A stretch of 64,000 bases of DNA from NCBI RefSeq assembly GCF_042682045.1, contig NZ_JBHUGS010000001.1, positions 434,001 to 498,000 on the forward strand, in the 5' to 3' direction. Both the position numbers and the translations under genes were made by a program. The first letter of the stretch is position 1. Every line of letters starts with the position of its first letter. Origin of the DNA: Sphingomonas_R arantia. GTDB lineage: Bacteria > Pseudomonadota > Alphaproteobacteria > Sphingomonadales > Sphingomonadaceae. Under the pieces are notes generated by a model, which was not told where the DNA came from, ran no database searches, and saw nothing but the letters and a program-made list of their open reading frames with translations. Positions 60,097 through 64,000 of this stretch are shown here, piece after piece.

Positions 60097-61610
60097 CCCG
60101 GGCGGTGTCAGGCGAGGCGCCGGGCCGGCACGCGGCGGCGATGGCGCGTCACCTGATCTGCATCCTGGCGCTGATGTGGACGGCGCTGGTGAACGGGCAG
60201 CCGTTCTTCTTCGACGATACGACCAACTATATCCGCGCGGCCGATTCGGCGGTCTTCGTCGCGTCCGGACACCGGATTTCGACGGCGTGGACCGACCGGT
60301 ATCGTGATGCTGTTGTCCCTTCGCCTGCGGCGGCGAGCGAGCAGGCCGGATCGACGACGCCGAACGATGTCGGCAGCGGGACGATCATGGCCGGGCGGTC
60401 GCCCTATTTCGGCGCGCTGCTGTGGCTGGGCTATGTGATCGGCAATTTCTGGCCGTTCGTCGTGATGCAGGCGGTGGTTTGTTACCTGCTGATGCTGCTG
60501 GCGCTGCAGCGGTTCGGGATCGAGCGGCCGCGGACCATCCTGCTGACCGTGGTCGGCATCGCGGCGACGACCGCGCTGCCGACGTATAACGGCCTGTTGC
60601 TGGCCGATGCGTTTGCCGGGTTCGGGGTGATCGCGTTCCTGCTGCTGGCGACGCCGGGACGGCTGACGCGGGTCGAGACGGCGTTCCTGATCGGCGTCGT
60701 CCTGCTGTCCGCGATGTTCCATCTGACCCATATCGCGATGCTGGCGGGCATGGTCGGCGCGATGATTTTGCTTGTCTTGTTCAGAGTCAGGCCGCCGCCG
60801 CGCCGGGCGTGGCTGACGGGGGTCGCGGGGATCGCGATCGGGTTGCTGTCGGTGCAGGCGACCGCGCTGGTGGCGCAGGCCGCGTTCGGGAAGGCGCCGC
60901 AACTGCTGCCGCTGCTGACCGCGCGGTTCTATATGGACGGGCCGGGGCGGCGGTTCATCGAATCGGGCTGCGACGGGCGGCGGTTCACCGTGTGCCGGAT
61001 CGCGATCGGCGCGGTGCCGACCAACCCGGCGTTCCTGTTTTCGACCGACCCGCGCGAGGGCGCGTTCATGATCGCGACGCCGGCCGAGCGGGAGCGAATG
61101 GGGGCGGAGGACACCGCGTTCGCGCTGGCGGTGCTGCGCCATGATCCGCTGGGGCAGGCGGCGAAGATCGGCGAGAACATGCTGCGCCAGCTGGCCTGGA
61201 TCGATTATGACGGGCTGAACACCGGGTGTTTCGCGCAGGCCGATTGCTGGGCGTCGCTGCCGCCGAAGGTGCGTGCGACGTTGCGGGCGAGCCCGAGCGG
61301 GCGGAATGCGTGGCCGGTCGGGATCATGAACGTGCTGCTTTACTTGGTCGTGATCGCGTCGCTGGCCGTGATCGCGTGGGCCGCGCGGCGGTGGTGGCGG
61401 AGCGAGGCGGCGGAGGCGGCGATGCTGCGGACGTGGATGCTGCTCGGCGGTGCGGCGTTGCTGACCAATGCGTTCTTCGGCGGGGCGGTCGCCGATCCGC
61501 AATATCGGTACCAGGGGCGGATGATCTGGCTGGTGGTGCTGCTGGCCGCGATGCTGTTGCCGCACATGCGCAGGATCCAGAAAACGCCGGACGGAATCGT
61601 CCCAGGTTGA
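60093..61610 (+). CDS. Polytopic membrane protein of unknown function
   Basis: The protein (505 residues from a GTG overlapping the previous stop, or 489 from ATG 60141) has about nine to eleven hydrophobic segments in two groups. The first group starts LICILALMWTALVNGQPFFF, and the last contains IMNVLLYLVVIASLAVIAWA. Between them is a large hydrophilic loop of about 150 residues with paired Cys (ESGCDGRRFTVCRI and NTGCFAQADCWASLP), probably periplasmic and disulfide-bonded. DDTTNYIRAADSA after the first helix resembles GT-C-type enzymes, which carry acidic residues in the first periplasmic loop, but I cannot assign a family. Coupling to the ExoQ-like gene suggests a role in the same polymer's assembly. 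Confidence 0.7.
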   Translation: MTRAVSGEAPGRHAAAMARHLICILALMWTALVNGQPFFFDDTTNYIRAADSAVFVASGHRISTAWTDRYRDAVVPSPAAASEQAGSTTPNDVGSGTIMAGRSPYFGALLWLGYVIGNFWPFVVMQAVVCYLLMLLALQRFGIERPRTILLTVVGIAATTALPTYNGLLLADAFAGFGVIAFLLLATPGRLTRVETAFLIGVVLLSAMFHLTHIAMLAGMVGAMILLVLFRVRPPPRRAWLTGVAGIAIGLLSVQATALVAQAAFGKAPQLLPLLTARFYMDGPGRRFIESGCDGRRFTVCRIAIGAVPTNPAFLFSTDPREGAFMIATPAERERMGAEDTAFALAVLRHDPLGQAAKIGENMLRQLAWIDYDGLNTGCFAQADCWASLPPKVRATLRASPSGRNAWPVGIMNVLLYLVVIASLAVIAWAARRWWRSEAAEAAMLRTWMLLGGAALLTNAFFGGAVADPQYRYQGRMIWLVVLLAAMLLPHMRRIQKTPDGIVPG

Positions 61611-61721
61611 GACATCGGATTGCGTATTTCAGTTCGGTACGCCCGAGTAACGATTGATCAATATTCCCCAACGCGTCCCCGTGATAGCGAGAGCCCGTCA
61701 CGACTCGGGTGGGGATCAGAG

Positions 61722-61913
61722 ATGACGGTTGTTCGCTTTATTCAGCGCATATTGTGTTTGTTCGATTATCACCGCCGCGACCGGCGAAGAACCCGGGCGG
61801 ACGGCAGCCTGCGCGTCAGCCCGTGCCTGGGATGCGGACGGCGCATGGTGCGGCGCCGGCATGGGTGGCGGATGGAACGCAGCGCGCCGCTCGATTGGGA
61901 CCGGCAGGACTGA
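61722..61913 (+). CDS. Small basic CxxC protein
   Basis: The predicted 63-residue protein begins MTVVRFIQRILCLFDYHRRD, is rich in Arg and His, and holds a single SPCLGCGRRM segment with Cys-x-x-Cys. An isolated CxxC with nearby basic residues could bind a metal or interact with nucleic acid; no known family is recognised with confidence. GGGGA lies six bases before the ATG, and there are 111 bases between the previous stop and this start, so it may have its own promoter. It ends five bases from the end of the convergent methyltransferase gene. Confidence 0.6.
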   Translation: MTVVRFIQRILCLFDYHRRDRRRTRADGSLRVSPCLGCGRRMVRRRHGWRMERSAPLDWDRQD

Positions 61914-61918
61914 TCCGG

Positions 61919-62902
61919 TCAGTCGCGGTTGCGTTGGGCCGCGCGGGCGAGCGCGGGTTGCGCGGCGTAGAACGGGACCAATGCGTCCAGCGCAAGCGGC
62001 CGATCGGCCTTTCGCCCGTAGAAGAACAGCGCGCTGGCCCCGTCGAGCCCGCGACGCCCGTCGCACCAGCGATCGAGCAGCCGCAGCCAGACGAACGGGA
62101 AGGCCGCGATCTGGCCGAGCTTGGTACTGCGCAACAGCGATTGGGCGAGGTAACGGATCGCCAGCGCCGCGGTGGTGCCGGGGCCGGACGAATAGCCGAC
62201 CGACATGACATCGAAATCGCGGAACAGCCAGCGCAGCCCGCTGGTGGTGAAGCGCATGAAATCATAGGCATGTTCGCACACCGGCCAGAGGAAGGCGGTG
62301 TTGGCGAACACCAGTCCGCCGGGGCGCAGCACGCGGGTCATCTCCGCCACGATCGCGAACGGATCGACGGTATGTTCGAGCACCGCCTGGACCCAGACCG
62401 CATCGACGCTGGCGTCCTGCAACGGGATGGCGTGCCCGTCCGCCACGAAGGTGATGTGGGGCGAGACGTAGATGTCGAACGCGACGAGATCGACATCGGG
62501 CGAGGCGTAGAGCGGTTCGGCGCCGCTGCCGATCGCGCCGCCGCCGACGATCAGGATGACCGGCCGTCGGGTGCCGTTCGATGCGGCGAGATCGGCGATC
62601 ATCGTGCGGGCATAGTGTGCGGAGAAATGGTTGCGGCCGTCGACGACGCGGGACAGGACCTGCCGCCAGCGATCGCGGCCGAGCACGCTGGCGCCGCCGG
62701 TGGCGAGCATCGCGTCGCGATCGAGGATGCTGCGGTCGAAATCGACGAGCACGGCCTTGCCGTCGATGCGGTCGAGCGGGACGTCGCGTCGGTCGCAGGA
62801 CTCGGTGCGGCAGGCGGGATCGTCGGGGGTGCCGGCGAGCGGACCGTTACAGGCCGGGCAGGCGAGCAGCGCGGCCAGTGCGGCGGCATCATGGACCAGC
62901 AT
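61919..62902 (-). CDS. Class I SAM-dependent methyltransferase with N-terminal Trm112-like segment
   Basis: The 327-residue protein has an N-terminal zinc-ribbon-like part (LLACPACNGPL to CRTESCDRRDVPL, four Cys) like those found before methyltransferase domains, then a methyltransf_11 core: VILIVGGGAIGSGAEPLYA (SAM loop) near residue 140, DVDLVAFDIYVSPHITFVAD, IPLQDASVDAVWVQAVLEHT and MTRVLRPGGLVFANTAFLWP. The tail after 250 is specific to this subgroup. It could methylate a sugar or glycolipid of the locus; the substrate is unknown. The ATG at 62902 is used; a longer frame goes to 63001 and has an internal ATG at 62950 without better support. Confidence 0.85.
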   Translation of the reverse strand: MLVHDAAALAALLACPACNGPLAGTPDDPACRTESCDRRDVPLDRIDGKAVLVDFDRSILDRDAMLATGGASVLGRDRWRQVLSRVVDGRNHFSAHYARTMIADLAASNGTRRPVILIVGGGAIGSGAEPLYASPDVDLVAFDIYVSPHITFVADGHAIPLQDASVDAVWVQAVLEHTVDPFAIVAEMTRVLRPGGLVFANTAFLWPVCEHAYDFMRFTTSGLRWLFRDFDVMSVGYSSGPGTTAALAIRYLAQSLLRSTKLGQIAAFPFVWLRLLDRWCDGRRGLDGASALFFYGRKADRPLALDALVPFYAAQPALARAAQRNRD

Positions 62903-63034
62903 CGTTCGTCGCCCCCGCGCGTGATGACGCGATGCCGGGTGGAGCCGCATCGCTGTCAGGCCGGTGTATGGGACGCGGGGGGCGGCGTCGAGGTTGCGCA
63001 TCCGCTTTCGGTCTTGCGAGGGTGGCGACGGGCG

Positions 63035-64000
63035 GTGCGGTTTGCAGCGATTGCGGCGTTTATGGTCGCCGGGCCGGTGGCGGCGTCTCCGGCGCAGGAC
63101 GCCATGTTTGCGCGGCTGCGCGGACTGGACCGGCGGGTCGCGGTCGTTGCCGAGCGGTTGCTAATCGCCAATGCGACGCTGTGCCGGCGGACGCAGCCGG
63201 CGTTCGGCATGGTCCTGCATGCGATCGACCAGTATCCGCCGGCGATGCGCGCCCGGGCACGGGCGGCGTTCGGGTTCGTCGCGCCGGTGGCGGTCGAGGC
63301 CGTGGTGCCGGGGGCGGCGGCCGAGCGGGGCGGGGCGCGCGACGACGACGGGGTGGTGGCGATCGCGGGCGTGCCGGTGGCGGTCGAATCGGGGACTGCG
63401 GTCGGTACGCGGACGCGCGATGCGGTGCTGGATCGGCTCGCGAACGTGCCGCCGGGCGCGCCGATCGTGCTAACGCTGCTTCGTGATGGGATTGCGCGGG
63501 AGGTGCGTCTCGTGCCGCCGGCGGCGTGCGCGGCGCGGGTGGAGCTGTCGACGGACCGCGGGACGAACGCGGTGGCCGATGAGGCGACGATCCTGGTGGG
63601 TAGCGATCTGGTGGAGCGAATCGCGGATGACGGGCTGGCGGTGGTGCTGGCGCATGAGCTGGCGCATGTCGTGCTGGGGCATCGTCGGCGGCTGGCGGCG
63701 GCGGGGGTACGGCGTGGAGTGGGCGGTGCGTTCGGACGCAGTCGGCGGCTGACGCGCGCGACGGAGGACGAGGCGGACCGGATGTCGGCCTATCTGCTCG
63801 CCAATGCAGGTTATGATGCCGGTATGGCGGCGGCGTTCTGGCGGACGGCGGGGGCGGGATTGGCGGGGTCGTTCCGTAGTCGGACGCATGGTGCGGCGTC
63901 GGCGCGGGCGCAGTTGTTGGCGGAGGAAGCGGCGGTGATCGCGGTGATGCCGGGGCGGCCGGTTCGCCCGGCGTTGCTCGGTCGGCGGGACGTTCCGTTG
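63035..64000 (+). CDS. M48-family metalloprotease with PDZ-like segment, 3' end cut by window edge
   Basis: The visible 322 residues start with a signal peptide (RFAAIAAFMVAGPVAA) from a GTG at 63035. A PDZ-like part follows (FGFVAPVAVEAVVPGAAAER, DGVVAIAGVPV, VLTLLRDGIAREV), then LAVVLAHELAHVVLGHRRRL with the zinc-binding HELAH motif and, 40 residues on, TEDEADRMSAYLLANAGYD with the third ligand Glu. This order fits periplasmic M48 peptidases. The frame is open to the end of the window, so the C-terminus is missing. A TTG at 63014 is an alternative start. It diverges from the methyltransferase gene and is probably outside the polysaccharide locus proper. Confidence 0.88.
   Translation, partial: MRFAAIAAFMVAGPVAASPAQDAMFARLRGLDRRVAVVAERLLIANATLCRRTQPAFGMVLHAIDQYPPAMRARARAAFGFVAPVAVEAVVPGAAAERGGARDDDGVVAIAGVPVAVESGTAVGTRTRDAVLDRLANVPPGAPIVLTLLRDGIAREVRLVPPAACAARVELSTDRGTNAVADEATILVGSDLVERIADDGLAVVLAHELAHVVLGHRRRLAAAGVRRGVGGAFGRSRRLTRATEDEADRMSAYLLANAGYDAGMAAAFWRTAGAGLAGSFRSRTHGAASARAQLLAEEAAVIAVMPGRPVRPALLGRRDVPL

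Noticed and set aside
60108..61565. 485-codon minus-strand frame opposite the unknown membrane protein
   Set aside because: Arg/Gln/His-rich antisense composition. The plus-strand frame has clear membrane helices and paired Cys and is coupled to the gene before it.

Overview
The window is high-GC alphaproteobacterial DNA that most resembles a sphingomonad (Sphingomonas type). The basis is the GC-rich coding style, frequent GTG/TTG starts, start-stop overlaps, and family content: short Wza-type lipoproteins, a PF10082-type outer-membrane barrel, BY-kinases, Tat-exported beta-helix proteins and a GINT1_N-like propeller protein. Almost the whole window (about 1.4-63 kb) is a large surface or exopolysaccharide locus. 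It lies between a housekeeping-type aminotransferase (cut by the left edge) and an M48-type metalloprotease (cut by the right edge). The genus is an inference; there is no rRNA or other marker gene here.

Layout. (1) 1.4-5.8 kb: GDP-fucose (gmd, fcl) and UDP-glucuronate (ugd) precursor genes and a GINT1_N-like propeller protein. (2) 5.8-11.1 kb, minus strand: export system 1, read wza-like lipoprotein, outer-membrane beta-barrel, Wzc-like tyrosine kinase, WecG/TagA-type glycosyltransferase. (3) 11.4-24.2 kb: flippase, glycosyltransferases, a (Thr-Pro)39-tailed membrane protein, a Tat beta-helix protein, a Wzy-like polymerase, an acyltransferase-SGNH protein, a second flippase and a pyruvyltransferase-family protein. 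(4) 24.3-29.1 kb: a nonulosonic (sialic) acid module with NeuB, a NeuA-HAD fusion and two proteins carrying sialyltransferase-like motifs. (5) 29.3-33.6 kb: export system 2 (wza-like, wzc-like) and a GT4 enzyme. (6) 33.6-47.9 kb: a ligase/polymerase, a DUF6065-JmjC/cupin fusion, the initiating sugar-phosphate transferase, a phosphatase, an O-acyltransferase with a 15-base G tract in its coding start, an SGNH hydrolase, a third flippase and sugar-modifying enzymes. (7) 47.9-58.4 kb: a minus-strand glycosyltransferase operon ending in an SGNH hydrolase with a phage-like partner, an AT-rich island with a polymerase and a beta-helix protein, a truncated beta-helix gene and a WcaI-like enzyme. (8) 58.7-62.9 kb: a fourth polymerase/ligase, an unknown membrane protein, a tiny CxxC protein and a methyltransferase.

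How it works together. The precursor genes supply GDP-L-fucose, UDP-glucuronate and a CMP-nonulosonate. The initiating transferase loads undecaprenyl phosphate, GT2/GT4 enzymes extend the repeat unit, flippases move it across the inner membrane, Wzy-like proteins polymerise it, and the two Wza/Wzc pairs control length and export. Acyl, pyruvyl and SGNH enzymes decorate or trim it. Three flippases, four Wzy/ligase-like proteins and two export systems are too many for one polymer, and base composition changes abruptly inside the locus. I infer a mosaic of two or more glycan pathways. The most notable points are the probable phase-variable acyltransferase, the sialylation module, and the GC breakpoint inside the first wzc-like gene.
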